This document shows, piece after piece, positions 17,033 to 24,775 of a DNA stretch of 64,000 bases. Under the pieces are notes generated by a model. It did not search any database and was not told where the DNA came from. It saw nothing but the letters and a program-made list of their open reading frames with translations. The translations under genes were made by a program, and so were the position numbers. Where the stretch lies: NCBI RefSeq assembly GCF_002846495.1, contig NZ_PJNE01000001.1, positions 2,604,001 through 2,668,000 of the forward strand, written 5' to 3'. Source of the DNA: Phycicoccus duodecadis. GTDB lineage: Bacteria > Actinomycetota > Actinomycetes > Actinomycetales > Dermatophilaceae. Numbering within the stretch: the first letter of the stretch is position 1; each line of letters opens with the position of its first letter.

Positions 17033-17677
17033 ATGACGGGAACGCGGGTCGAGGTCGTGGACGCCGCCAAGGAGCTCGACGGGGCGGTCCTGCTGCGGCC
17101 CACGTCGATGGTCGCCGGACCCGGGACGTGCGTGGTGCTGCGCGGCCCCAACGGTGCCGGCAAGACCACGCTGCTGCGGCTGGTGGGCGGGCTGACCACG
17201 CCGTCCGGCGGCACCGTCACCCTGGACGGCGCCCGGGCCGACGAGCGCGACCCGGCCACCCGCGACGCCGTGGCCGCGCTGCTCGGCGCGCCCGCCACCT
17301 ACCGCGACCTGACCCTGGTCGACCACCTGACCCTGGTCGACGCCACGTGGGGCCGTGACCCCGACACCTGCGCCGAGCGCGTCGCCGCCGGGCTGGCCCG
17401 CTTCGGGGTCGACGACCTGGCCGACCGCTTCACCCACGAGCTGTCCTCGGGCCAGCGCCACCTGTTCCACCTGGCCCTGACCTGGTTCCGGCCGGCCCGG
17501 CTGCTGCTGCTCGACGAGCCCGAGCAGCGCCTCGACGACGACCGCCGCGCGCTCCTGGCCACGCGTATCCGCGAGCGCTGCGCCGAGGGCACCACCGTCG
17601 TCATGGCCTGCCACGACCCCGACGTCACGGCGGCCGCGGCCGACGAGGTCGTCGAGGTGAGCGGCGAGCCCGGATGA
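17033..17677 (+). CDS. ABC transporter ATP-binding protein
   Basis: A 214-residue single ABC ATPase. Walker A is LRGPNGAGKTTLL at about residue 38. The signature region is HELSSGQRHLFHLAL (SSGQ, a variant of SGGQ), Walker B is LLLLDEPEQRLDDD with the usual catalytic acid after the Asp, and the switch His is in ACHDPD. It overlaps the next gene by four bases (ATGA), and that gene encodes a large multi-helix membrane protein, so the two probably form an exporter or related complex. The substrate is unknown. Confidence 0.85.
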   Translation: MTGTRVEVVDAAKELDGAVLLRPTSMVAGPGTCVVLRGPNGAGKTTLLRLVGGLTTPSGGTVTLDGARADERDPATRDAVAALLGAPATYRDLTLVDHLTLVDATWGRDPDTCAERVAAGLARFGVDDLADRFTHELSSGQRHLFHLALTWFRPARLLLLDEPEQRLDDDRRALLATRIRERCAEGTTVVMACHDPDVTAAAADEVVEVSGEPG

Positions 17678-19047
17678 CCGACGGCGACGGCCGGCACCGG
17701 CTGCGCGACGCCGAGCACGTGCTCCACGGCCCCGAGGGGTCGGGCGCCTGGCGCCGGCTGCTCTACGCCGTCTACGTGGTGGCGTTGCTGGCGGGTCTCT
17801 ACGGGTTCACCATCGTGCGCGCGCTGGTCGAGGTGGTCGGCCCCACCTGGCGGGCGCAGGGCCTGGTCGGGCCCATCGCGGCCGCCGCCGGCGCCCTGCT
17901 CGTGGCGCTGCTGGCGCTCGGCCACCTCGCCGGGCGCCGGCGCGGGCCGGTGACGCCCGACCTGCCGTGGATCGAGCACGTGGTGGCCTCGTCGGTCGAC
18001 CGCCGGCTGACCCTGCGCGACGCGTGGCGGCTGCCGGTCACCGGCCTCGCGGCCGGCGGCACCGTCGTGGGCGGGGTGCTCGGTGCGGCGCTCTGGGCCG
18101 GCGGGGCCACCGGGCCGGTGACGGCCGTGGTCGGGGTCGTCGGGGGCCTGGCGACCGGCGTCGCCCTGGCCGTGCTGTGGCTCGCGGGCCAGGTGGTGTC
18201 CGACCCAGCGGTCGAGCGCCGCTCGTTCGGGGCGGCGGTGGCCGTCTCGATGCGCCCGCGGGCGGCCCTGCGGGGCCTGGGCCTCGAGGGCCTGCGCGCC
18301 CACAGCGCGCGCTCGTCCCGCCTGGGCGGCGCGGTGCTGGCCGGCGACCCGCGCGCGATGCGCCTCGAGGCCGCCTCCCCCGTCCGCCGGGGGCGTTCGC
18401 TGCGGCTGCGCTCCCGTGGCCGCGAGCGCACCCTGGTCGCCCGTGACCTGCTCGGGATGCGGCGCCAGCCCCTCCTGCTGGTCGGCGGGCTGGCCCTGGT
18501 CGTCCCCGGCACGGCGGCAGCGGCCTGGTCGCTGGCCGCTCCGTCGGCGCCCGTCGCGGGGCTGGTCGTCGGGGTGCTGCTGGCCCAGCTCGGCGGCGGC
18601 CTGTGGGGCGAGGGCCTGCGGCTGCAGGGCGACACCCTGGGCGCGCCGCGGCTGCTCGGCGGGTCGGTCGAGCAGGAGGCGCTGGCCCACTCGGTGCTGC
18701 CCGTCGTGCTGTTCGCTCTCGCCGGCGCGACGGGCGCGGTCCCCGTCACCCTCCTGGCCGGCGGCTCGCTCCTGGGCGCCCTCCTCGTCGTCCTGGTCCT
18801 GGCCCTGACCGCCACCGCGGCCCAGTGGGTCGCGGCCTTCCGGGTGGGGCCGCCGACGCTCGCCTTCGCGGCCGAGTCGGGCGCCGCCCTGCTGGTGCTC
18901 TGGTGGGCCTGGCCCCTGGTGCTCGGCGTGGTCGTGGGGACGCTGGCCCTCGCGTTCCCGGGCCCGGTGGCCGTCCTGGCCCTCGGCGCCCTGGCGATGC
19001 TCGCCCGGCGGTCGCTGCAGCGCGCGGCCGTCGCCCACCGCGACTGA
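17674..19047 (+). CDS. DUF6297-type polytopic membrane protein
   Basis: A 457-residue membrane protein with roughly ten to twelve hydrophobic segments, arranged in two blocks separated by a basic cytoplasmic loop (about residues 185-255, SMRPRAALRGLGLEG to RGRERTLVARDL). It starts inside the end of the ATPase gene. The likely role is the membrane part of that ABC system. It matches what I know as the actinobacterial DUF6297 group, which has no described substrate. No signal peptide or catalytic motif is seen. Confidence 0.7.
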   Translation: MTDGDGRHRLRDAEHVLHGPEGSGAWRRLLYAVYVVALLAGLYGFTIVRALVEVVGPTWRAQGLVGPIAAAAGALLVALLALGHLAGRRRGPVTPDLPWIEHVVASSVDRRLTLRDAWRLPVTGLAAGGTVVGGVLGAALWAGGATGPVTAVVGVVGGLATGVALAVLWLAGQVVSDPAVERRSFGAAVAVSMRPRAALRGLGLEGLRAHSARSSRLGGAVLAGDPRAMRLEAASPVRRGRSLRLRSRGRERTLVARDLLGMRRQPLLLVGGLALVVPGTAAAAWSLAAPSAPVAGLVVGVLLAQLGGGLWGEGLRLQGDTLGAPRLLGGSVEQEALAHSVLPVVLFALAGATGAVPVTLLAGGSLLGALLVVLVLALTATAAQWVAAFRVGPPTLAFAAESGAALLVLWWAWPLVLGVVVGTLALAFPGPVAVLALGALAMLARRSLQRAAVAHRD

Positions 19048-19064
19048 GCCCGCCCCTCGTCGCT

Positions 19065-19070
19065 TACGCT
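19065..19070 (+). promoter_or_regulatory. -10 box for leaderless DsbA-like gene
   Basis: TACGCT followed by six bases and the GTG at 19077. Confidence 0.5.
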
Positions 19071-19076
19071 CGGGGG

Positions 19077-19910
19077 GTGCGCATCGACGTCTGGTCCGAC
19101 ATCCTCTGCCCGTTCTGCCACCTGGGGCGGCGCCACCTCGAGCTCGCCCTCGAGCAGTTCGAGCACGCCGACGAGGTCGGGGTGGTGTGGCACAGCTACC
19201 AGCTCGACCGCAACGCCCCCGCCGTCGACGACACCCCGCAGCTCGACCGCATCACGGAGAAGTACGGCGCGCCGCGCGAGCAGATGGTGGCCCAGCACGA
19301 GCAGATGGCGCGCGACGCCGCCGCCGTCGGGCTCGACTTCCAGTGGGAGCGCCTCGTCGGGGGCAACTCCTACGACGCGCACCGCCTGCTGCACTACGCG
19401 CGCTCGCTCGACGTCGAGGACGCGGTGACCACGCGCGTGATGCGGGCCTGGTACTCCGAGGGCGCCGCCATCGGCGACCGCGAGACCCTGGTGCGCCTTG
19501 CCGTCGAGGCCGGGCTCGACGAGGCCGGCGTCCGCACGATGCTCGAGGGTGACGACTTCGGCATCGACGTGCGCACCGACGAAGCCCTCGCCGCCCAGAT
19601 CGGCATCACCGCCGTCCCGATGTTCGTCCTCGACCAGAAGTACGGCGTCAGCGGCGCCCAGCCGGTCGAGGTGCTGCTCCAGGCCATCCGCCAGGTGTGG
19701 GACCTCCAGGGCACCGAGCCCGAGATGCCCGCTGCCGGTGGCGGCTGCGGCGGCGGATGCTGCGGGGGCGCGTGTGGCTCCGGTGCCACCGAGCCCGAGG
19801 CCGACGCGGCGACCGCCGGTGGCTGCGGCTGCGGGGCCGGTGGCTGCGGCGGGGTCTGCGGCCCGGACGAGCACGCCGACGACGAGCGCGTGGGCAGCAC
19901 CACCCGCTGA
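19077..19910 (+). CDS. DsbA/FrnE-type thioredoxin-fold protein with Cys-rich tail
   Basis: A 277-residue cytosolic DsbA-family protein of the FrnE/2-hydroxychromene-2-carboxylate isomerase type. The N-terminal WSDILCPFCHLGRR has the CxxC active pair, and ITAVPMFVLDQKYGVSGAQP is the cis-Pro region, followed by the closing helix. The normal fold ends near residue 212. It is then extended by about 60 residues with two Gly/Cys clusters (CGGGCCGGACGSG and GGCGCGAGGCGGVCG), ten cysteines in all, ending in an acidic tail with a His. Such tails are not part of the core fold and could bind metal or serve as thiol relay; this is inference. The GTG at 19077 fits the leaderless pattern; the upstream open frame is antisense shadow. 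Confidence 0.85.
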   Translation: MRIDVWSDILCPFCHLGRRHLELALEQFEHADEVGVVWHSYQLDRNAPAVDDTPQLDRITEKYGAPREQMVAQHEQMARDAAAVGLDFQWERLVGGNSYDAHRLLHYARSLDVEDAVTTRVMRAWYSEGAAIGDRETLVRLAVEAGLDEAGVRTMLEGDDFGIDVRTDEALAAQIGITAVPMFVLDQKYGVSGAQPVEVLLQAIRQVWDLQGTEPEMPAAGGGCGGGCCGGACGSGATEPEADAATAGGCGCGAGGCGGVCGPDEHADDERVGSTTR

Positions 19911-19946
19911 CGCGCAGGGCCCGGCACCGGCCGGGCCCGGACGCGA

Positions 19947-20036
19947 GGACACCCCGCGTACCTGGAAGAGCCCACCTGCCCTTGCTGCATTCCTGCCCTG
20001 GGGGAGTTCAGTGAGGTACCACCACGCGGGGTGCCG
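19947..20036 (-). ncRNA. ffs: Signal recognition particle RNA, small bacterial type
   Basis: On the minus strand the core GGGCAGGAATGCAGCAAGG, followed by GGCAGG, matches the conserved SRP RNA domain IV apical region with its GGAA-type loop and asymmetric bulge. The ends pair: ACCCCGCG at the 5' side with CGCGGGGT at the 3' side. It gives a single hairpin of about 85-90 bases, which pairs with Ffh to target membrane proteins. Exact ends are approximate. Confidence 0.85.
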
Positions 20037-20042
20037 TTGCCG

Positions 20043-20048
20043 ATCGTA
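20043..20048 (-). promoter_or_regulatory. Putative -10 box of the SRP RNA gene
   Basis: TACGAT on the minus strand, six to seven bases before the predicted 5' end of the RNA. No clear -35 was found. Confidence 0.4.
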
Positions 20049-20275
20049 CGGGCGAGCCCGGCCGCGGGCGAAATCCCGCGCCGCGACGTGCTCGTCGGCG
20101 CGGGGCATGGCTCGGTCGGGCTATTGACGCCCACGCGGCGGGGCAACACCATGACGACCGGCGCCATCGGTGGCTCAGGGCCACATCGCGGGGTCGGGGG
20201 GTCGGTGCATCCCACGGGTCCGCCTCATCACCGACCGCGCGGCTCCCGGCCGCGCCCGCGCAGGGGAAAGACCAC

Positions 20276-21397
20276 ATGACCAGACCTCGAGCCGTGCTCG
20301 TCTCCGGGGCGGCGCTGCTGCTCCTCGCCCTCCCGCTCCCGGCGGCCTCCGCCCATCGGGCCTCCCCCACGCCGCGGGTGGTGTCCGACCAGATGCTCGC
20401 CCCGTTCAACCTCGACGTCTCGTCGCGCTCGATCCTCGTGGCCGACGGCGGCGCCGAGGTCGTCGGTGCCCTGGCGCGCGACGGCTCGCTCACGCCCATC
20501 GCCACCGATCAGCCGGGCACCTCGGGGGTGGCGCGTTCGCGCGACGGGCGGCGCGTCGCGTGGACCACGACGGTCACGGACTTCTCGACCTTCACCAACA
20601 CCGCCAGCGGGCTCACCGTGCGCGGGCCCCGGGGACGCACGGTGCACAGCGACACCCTGGCGTACGAGACCGCCCACAACCCCGACGCCGGGGTGCACTA
20701 CGGCGTCACGGACCCGAACCCGAGCGCCTGCGTCACCGACGCGCTGACCGCGGCGGGCATCCCGGTCGCGTACACCGGCGGCGTCGACTCGCACGCCTAC
20801 TCCGTGGCCGCCTACCGCGACGGCTGGGTGGTGGCCGATGCCGGCGCCAACGACCTGCTGCGGGTGGATTCCCGGGGTCAGGTGCACACGCTGGCCGTGC
20901 TGCCCGCACAGCCGACGACCATGACCGCCGCCATGGTCGGCGCGCTCGGGCTGCCGGACTGCGTGATCGGTGTGACGTACGACTTCGAGGCCGTGCCCAC
21001 CGACGTCGAGGTCGGCCACGACGGCGCCCTCTACGTGAGCGTGCTGCCGGGCGGCCCCGAGTCGCCCGTGCTCGGCGCCCGCGGAGCGGTCTACCGCGTC
21101 GACCCGCGCACCGGCGCCTCCCACGAGGTGGCCCGCGGCTTCCTGGGCGCCACCAACCTCGCGCTGGGCCACGACGGCGAGATCTACGTGGCCGAGCTCT
21201 TCGGCGGCAAGGTCTCGGTGGTGCGCCACGGGCGCATCTCCACCTACGTCGAGCTGCCGGGCGTGGTCGCGGTCGAGAGCGGCCGGGAAGGCGAGCTGTG
21301 GGCGGGCACGATGGCCAACGAGGACCCCGCGGCCCCCGGCACCATCGTGCGGATCACCGGCGGCCACGAGCACGGCCGGCTCCCGGTCCACGACTGA
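20276..21397 (+). CDS. Secreted ScyD/ScyE-type beta-propeller protein
   Basis: A 373-residue exported protein. A signal peptide is clear (basic RPRA, then a hydrophobic run ending ALPLPAASA, cleavage likely before HRASP). The mature part shows repeated blades of the SMP-30/NHL kind, such as DVEVGHDGALYVSVLPGGPES, GAVYRVDPRTGA and LALGHDGEIYVAELFGGKVSVV, as in the ScyD/ScyE family. The substrate is not known; relatives in cyanobacteria sit near scytonemin genes, but there is no such cluster here. It lies downstream of the SRP RNA, which runs the other way, and ends before a strong hairpin. Confidence 0.75.
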   Translation: MTRPRAVLVSGAALLLLALPLPAASAHRASPTPRVVSDQMLAPFNLDVSSRSILVADGGAEVVGALARDGSLTPIATDQPGTSGVARSRDGRRVAWTTTVTDFSTFTNTASGLTVRGPRGRTVHSDTLAYETAHNPDAGVHYGVTDPNPSACVTDALTAAGIPVAYTGGVDSHAYSVAAYRDGWVVADAGANDLLRVDSRGQVHTLAVLPAQPTTMTAAMVGALGLPDCVIGVTYDFEAVPTDVEVGHDGALYVSVLPGGPESPVLGARGAVYRVDPRTGASHEVARGFLGATNLALGHDGEIYVAELFGGKVSVVRHGRISTYVELPGVVAVESGREGELWAGTMANEDPAAPGTIVRITGGHEHGRLPVHD

Positions 21398-21411
21398 GCC
21401 AGGGGGTCCTC

Positions 21412-21450
21412 GGGTCGGTGCCGCCGCCGTCGCAGCAGCGGCACCGACCC
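21412..21450 (+). terminator. Hairpin terminator after ScyD/ScyE-type gene
   Basis: Perfect 13-base arms (GGGTCGGTGCCGC at 21412-21424 and its complement at 21438-21450) begin 14 bases after the stop codon. No T-run. Confidence 0.6.
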
Positions 21451-21543
21451 GGGGAGGGTCCCCCGTTGCGCGTCTCCCGGGGGCGGATGTGCGGTCGGCC
21501 GCTGCGTCCCGGAGAATGGGGACCTCCCGACCCGGAGGACCCG

Positions 21544-22008
21544 ATGACCCCCCGCACCCTGTTCCCCGCCCTCGCCCGCGCCGAGGTGGTGACCTGGTCC
21601 CTGTTGCTGGTCGGGATGTTCCTGAAGTACGTCTCGCAGACCACGGACCTCGGCGTACGGGTCTTCGGGCTCGTGCACGGCGTGGTCTTCCTGGCCTACC
21701 TGCTCGTCACCCTCGTGGTGTGGGTCGACCAGCGCTGGCCGTGGCGGCTCGCCCTCGCGGCCCTGGCGGCGGGGATCCCGCCGTTCGCCACGCTGTGGGT
21801 CGAGCGGCACGTCGAGCGCACCGGCCGGCTGGCGCCCGCGTGGCGGCTGCGCCCCGGCGGCGCCCGGCCCGGTCACGCGCTCGAGCGACTCCTCGCCCGG
21901 GCTCTCGCACGCCCGGCGGCCGCGGCGGTCGTCGGCGGTGCGCTCGTCCTCGCCGCCACGGCGGTGCTGCTCGTGGTGGGTCCGCCCGGCGGCCCAGCGG
22001 GCGCCTGA
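21544..22008 (+). CDS. DUF3817 family membrane protein
   Basis: A 154-residue membrane protein. The N-terminal LARAEVVTWSLLLVGMFLKY, then GLVHGVVFLAYLLVTLVVW and a third helix, match the three-helix DUF3817 domain (about residues 8-95). The C-terminal third has an extra hydrophobic segment (AAAAVVGGALVLAATAVLLVV) not usual for the core. The start ATG at 21544 follows CCCGGAGGACCCG, a good ribosome site. It is convergent with the next membrane gene, nine bases apart. Function is unknown. Confidence 0.75.
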   Translation: MTPRTLFPALARAEVVTWSLLLVGMFLKYVSQTTDLGVRVFGLVHGVVFLAYLLVTLVVWVDQRWPWRLALAALAAGIPPFATLWVERHVERTGRLAPAWRLRPGGARPGHALERLLARALARPAAAAVVGGALVLAATAVLLVVGPPGGPAGA

Positions 22009-22017
22009 CGGCCGCGC

Positions 22018-22866
22018 TCAGGGCCGCACGACCCAGAGCCAGTGCGTGCCGTCGGCCAGCGCGACGACGACGGCCGAAACGAGCATCGACCCCAGGACCA
22101 GCAGGGCCAGGCCGCCCCACCCGTTCCAGGTCGGCCGGGCGCGGGGCACGGTGGTCGCCGCCGCGGGGCGCAGCTGTTCGAGCACGGCGTAGGCCAGCAC
22201 CCCCAGCCCCAGCGGGAACCACAGCTGCCAGAACCAGAACCAGCGGGTGGCGCGCGTCGGGCGGGGCCCGATGACCACGGAGGCGAACGTCAGCAGGACC
22301 AGCGGGAGGGCCGCGTAGCGGGCGCGGTCGTCGGCGAGGGCGTACTGCTGGTAGGTGCTGACGTCGGTGCGGACGCTCTCGCTCAGCCGGGGCACGCCGG
22401 CCGCGCGAGCCTGCTCGGCGAGGACGTCCTGCTCGCCCGGAGCGAGGGCGGGGTCGACGATGCGGAACCGGGCGAACGGCCCGTCGACCCAGTAGCCGAG
22501 CGCCTCCTCCCCCGCGACCCGCGGCTCGGCGGGGTCGGTCGTGCCGTCGTCGGTGGCCGCGGGGAGGTCGATGCCGATCGTCCGCGACCACGACCAGCCG
22601 GTCTCGTCGGCGGCGAGGGCGACGACCTCCCAGCCGATGACCCGACCGGCGTCGAGGTCGTCGGTGAGCTGCGCCGGGGTGACCAGACGCTGCTGGCCGA
22701 GCGCGGTCAGGACCAGCCAGGTCAGCCAGAGCAGCACCAGGACGATGCCGAACACCCGGTCGCTGCGCCGCGGGCGGCGGGCCGACCCCACGACGGGTGG
22801 GACCCCCCGGGCCGGGCGCGACCGGGGCGGTGCGGTGGCGGCCGTCGAGACGGTCCCCTCGTCCAT
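22018..22866 (-). CDS. Hypothetical membrane protein
   Basis: A 282-residue protein with one membrane segment near residues 38-57 (FGIVLVLLWLTWLVLTAL) and three more after residue 175. Between them is a polar domain of about 110 residues rich in acidic residues (EVVALAADETGWSWSR, EQDVLAEQARAAG), likely outside the cell by the positive-inside rule. No known motif is seen. The ATG at 22866 follows CACCAT by six bases, consistent with a leaderless start; longer starts run into the tRNA region and were rejected. I do not recognise the family. Confidence 0.55.
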   Translation of the reverse strand: MDEGTVSTAATAPPRSRPARGVPPVVGSARRPRRSDRVFGIVLVLLWLTWLVLTALGQQRLVTPAQLTDDLDAGRVIGWEVVALAADETGWSWSRTIGIDLPAATDDGTTDPAEPRVAGEEALGYWVDGPFARFRIVDPALAPGEQDVLAEQARAAGVPRLSESVRTDVSTYQQYALADDRARYAALPLVLLTFASVVIGPRPTRATRWFWFWQLWFPLGLGVLAYAVLEQLRPAAATTVPRARPTWNGWGGLALLVLGSMLVSAVVVALADGTHWLWVVRP

Positions 22867-23059
22867 CCTGGGATGGTGGCAGCCGGGGGGCGCCCTGTCG
22901 AGCCCCCGCACCCGCCCGGGGACGCATCGAGAGGCCAGAACACGGCGAGGCAGCCGCCGCACCGTCCGCGGGTCCTGGCCTCTCGACCTCGCTCGCTCGC
23001 CCGGCCCCCGCGCGGTGGGCGATTTCGGGTGCGGGCCGGCCTCCGGTAGCCTCCTCGGC

Positions 23060-23147
23060 GGAGGATTCGCATAGTGGCCTAGTGCGCACGATTGGAAATC
23101 GTGTTGGGATAAAACCCTCGGGGGTTCAAATCCCCCATCCTCCGCCA
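23060..23147 (+). tRNA. tRNA-Ser(GGA)
   Basis: Acceptor stem GGAGGAT pairs with ATCCTCC, discriminator G, and CCA is encoded. The anticodon stem CACGA/TCGTG encloses loop TTGGAAA, anticodon GGA (reads UCC and UCU). A long variable arm (TTGGGATAAAACCCTCG) and T-loop GGTTCAAATC confirm serine type. Confidence 0.95.
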
Positions 23148-23152
23148 ACGGG

Positions 23153-23180
23153 AACCCCGGGCGCGTGCGACCGGGGTTTT
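23153..23180 (+). terminator. Terminator after tRNA-Ser(GGA)
   Basis: AACCCCGG and CCGGGGTT form an eight-base stem with a ten-base loop, followed by TT; five bases after the tRNA. Confidence 0.7.
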
Positions 23181-23211
23181 CCTGTCGCCGGACGCGGAGG
23201 ACGGGAGCGGC

Positions 23212-23487
23212 TCAGCCGTCGAGGGGCCGCGCGCGCCGGTAGACGTCGTACGCGTCGTCGCCGGCGCTGACGACGCGGAAGTGGTGCTCGGTCCACACCT
23301 GGAGGGCTTCGACCTCGCGGGCGCGCAGCTCGTCGTCGGGGTAGTCGGCGGTGAAGCCGCCGAGGTCGCGCGAGGCCCACGAGAAGCAGCGGGCGGCGCG
23401 GCGGCGCTCGTCCTCCGGCAGGCTCATGATGAAGGCCTCGAGCGTGGTGAAGCGCCCCAGGTACCGCTCGCCGGTCCGCTCGAGCAT
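23212..23487 (-). CDS. Hypothetical protein, 91 residues
   Basis: A soluble, highly charged 91-residue protein. It begins MLERTGERYLGRFTTLEAFIM and continues with LPEDERRRAARCFSWASRDLGGF, then ELRAREVEALQVWTEHHFRVV. The ATG at 23487 is preceded by GGAAGGAGG, an excellent ribosome site, so this start is preferred to the longer frame. No family is recognised and no motif suggests activity. It lies immediately downstream of the next hypothetical gene on the same strand, about 70 bases away, and may be co-transcribed. Confidence 0.6.
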   Translation of the reverse strand: MLERTGERYLGRFTTLEAFIMSLPEDERRRAARCFSWASRDLGGFTADYPDDELRAREVEALQVWTEHHFRVVSAGDDAYDVYRRARPLDG

Positions 23488-23557
23488 CCGGCCTCCTTCC
23501 GCGCCTCCCGCCCAGCCTACGAGCACCCCGCCCGGGCCCGTCGGCACGGCGCGGCCC

Positions 23558-24631
23558 TCACGCCAGCGGCAGGCGCGCCCCGACCCCGCTGCGCTCGTCG
23601 TGCAGCTCGACGAGCCGCTGCTCGGCCGCCGACGGCACCGGCCCGGAGGCGCTCACGAGGCGGCACACCGCGAAGGCCGCCGCGGCCCGCTCGTACTCGT
23701 CGACCCAGCGCAGCCATCGCCGTTCCTCGGCGTCGTCGGCACACGGCCAGCGCACGGGCAGCGCGGGCATCCCCACCCGGAACGGCTTGGGGGTGAGCCG
23801 GGCCCGGTAGCTGGCGTGGGTGGCGCAGAGCTCGAGGTACAGCGGGTCGGTGCCCAGCGCCGTCAGGATGTCCCGAGCCCGCGCCGAGGTGGGCGGCGCG
23901 TCGGCGCCGGTGACGACCACCCGCAGGCCGGCCGCCGTGCGGTACACCCGGACCCCCAGCTCGGGGTGGGACCGCGCGAGCCCCCAGGCGGGCTCGGCGG
24001 CCAGGCACTCGGCCACCGAAGGGCGCTCCGGCCCGGTGGGCGTCACCCGCACCCCGGCCCCGCCCTCGTCACTCGGGTAGGCGTGGTAGCCCGGCCCGTG
24101 CGGGGCTCCGGCCGGCGACGGCCCGTCGAGGCCGGCGGCGTCCTGCGTGCCCGGCGTCATCGGGGCGGGGTCGGGCCGCCCGAGCACGGCCCGGCGCAGG
24201 AACGCACCGATGCCGCCGCCGCGCGCACTCGCCGACGCCCGCGCCCGGGCGCCCCGGCGACCCTGCGCCTGCGCCTCGGCCGCGAGCTCCTCGACGTCGA
24301 CGTCGGCGATGAGCAGGGACTCGGTGCACAGCACCTCGCAGCCCATCCGGTTGCGGGTCACCACGCCGAGGCGGCCGCCCGCACCCTCGACCGGCCCGAC
24401 CTCCTCCAGCAGCGGCTCGCGCAGCGGCGTGCGGGGGTAGTAGCCGTGCCCGGGCGCCAGCCGTCCCTCGCGCTCGACCCGGGCCAGGGTCTCCGCCAGC
24501 CGCTCGCGGCCGACGCGCTCGGCGTCCTGGTCCGAGGTCTCCGACCAGCCCCAGACCGACAGCGGGCCGCCCCGTTCGCCGAGGTGGGGGCTGAAGCCCT
24601 CGACCCGGACCCAGTGCTGCGGGATCTCCAT
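23558..24631 (-). CDS. Conserved protein of unknown function
   Basis: A 357-residue soluble protein. Distinctive stretches are WVRVEGFSPHLGERGGPLSVWGWSETS at the N-terminus, VVTRNRMGCEVLCTESLLIADVDV in the middle, and a C-terminal half with VRVYRTAAGLRVVVTGADAPP and DPLYLELCATHASYRARLTPKPFR. A Gly/Pro-rich linker (about residues 135-190) separates two domains. The C-terminal block resembles a family I have seen in scattered bacteria, but I cannot name a function. Conserved Cys residues occur in both halves. It is divergent from prpE. Confidence 0.6.
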   Translation of the reverse strand: MEIPQHWVRVEGFSPHLGERGGPLSVWGWSETSDQDAERVGRERLAETLARVEREGRLAPGHGYYPRTPLREPLLEEVGPVEGAGGRLGVVTRNRMGCEVLCTESLLIADVDVEELAAEAQAQGRRGARARASASARGGGIGAFLRRAVLGRPDPAPMTPGTQDAAGLDGPSPAGAPHGPGYHAYPSDEGGAGVRVTPTGPERPSVAECLAAEPAWGLARSHPELGVRVYRTAAGLRVVVTGADAPPTSARARDILTALGTDPLYLELCATHASYRARLTPKPFRVGMPALPVRWPCADDAEERRWLRWVDEYERAAAAFAVCRLVSASGPVPSAAEQRLVELHDERSGVGARLPLA

Positions 24632-24775
24632 GGCGCCCGAGTGTGTCAGGCCCGCGAGCCGTGGTCGCGCCCCCGCACCGGCAGGGAGGACGGATGCCCT
24701 GCCCGCCCTCGTCGCCGGAGGAGGAATCCGTCACCATCGTCCACCGGCGTTCCCGGCGCCGGGGCACGATGAGGC

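Noticed and set aside
20125..20147. TTGACG as a -35 box for the ScyD/ScyE-type gene
   Set aside because: No acceptable -10 at 16-18 bases (CACCAT only), and the distance to the start is over 120 bases.
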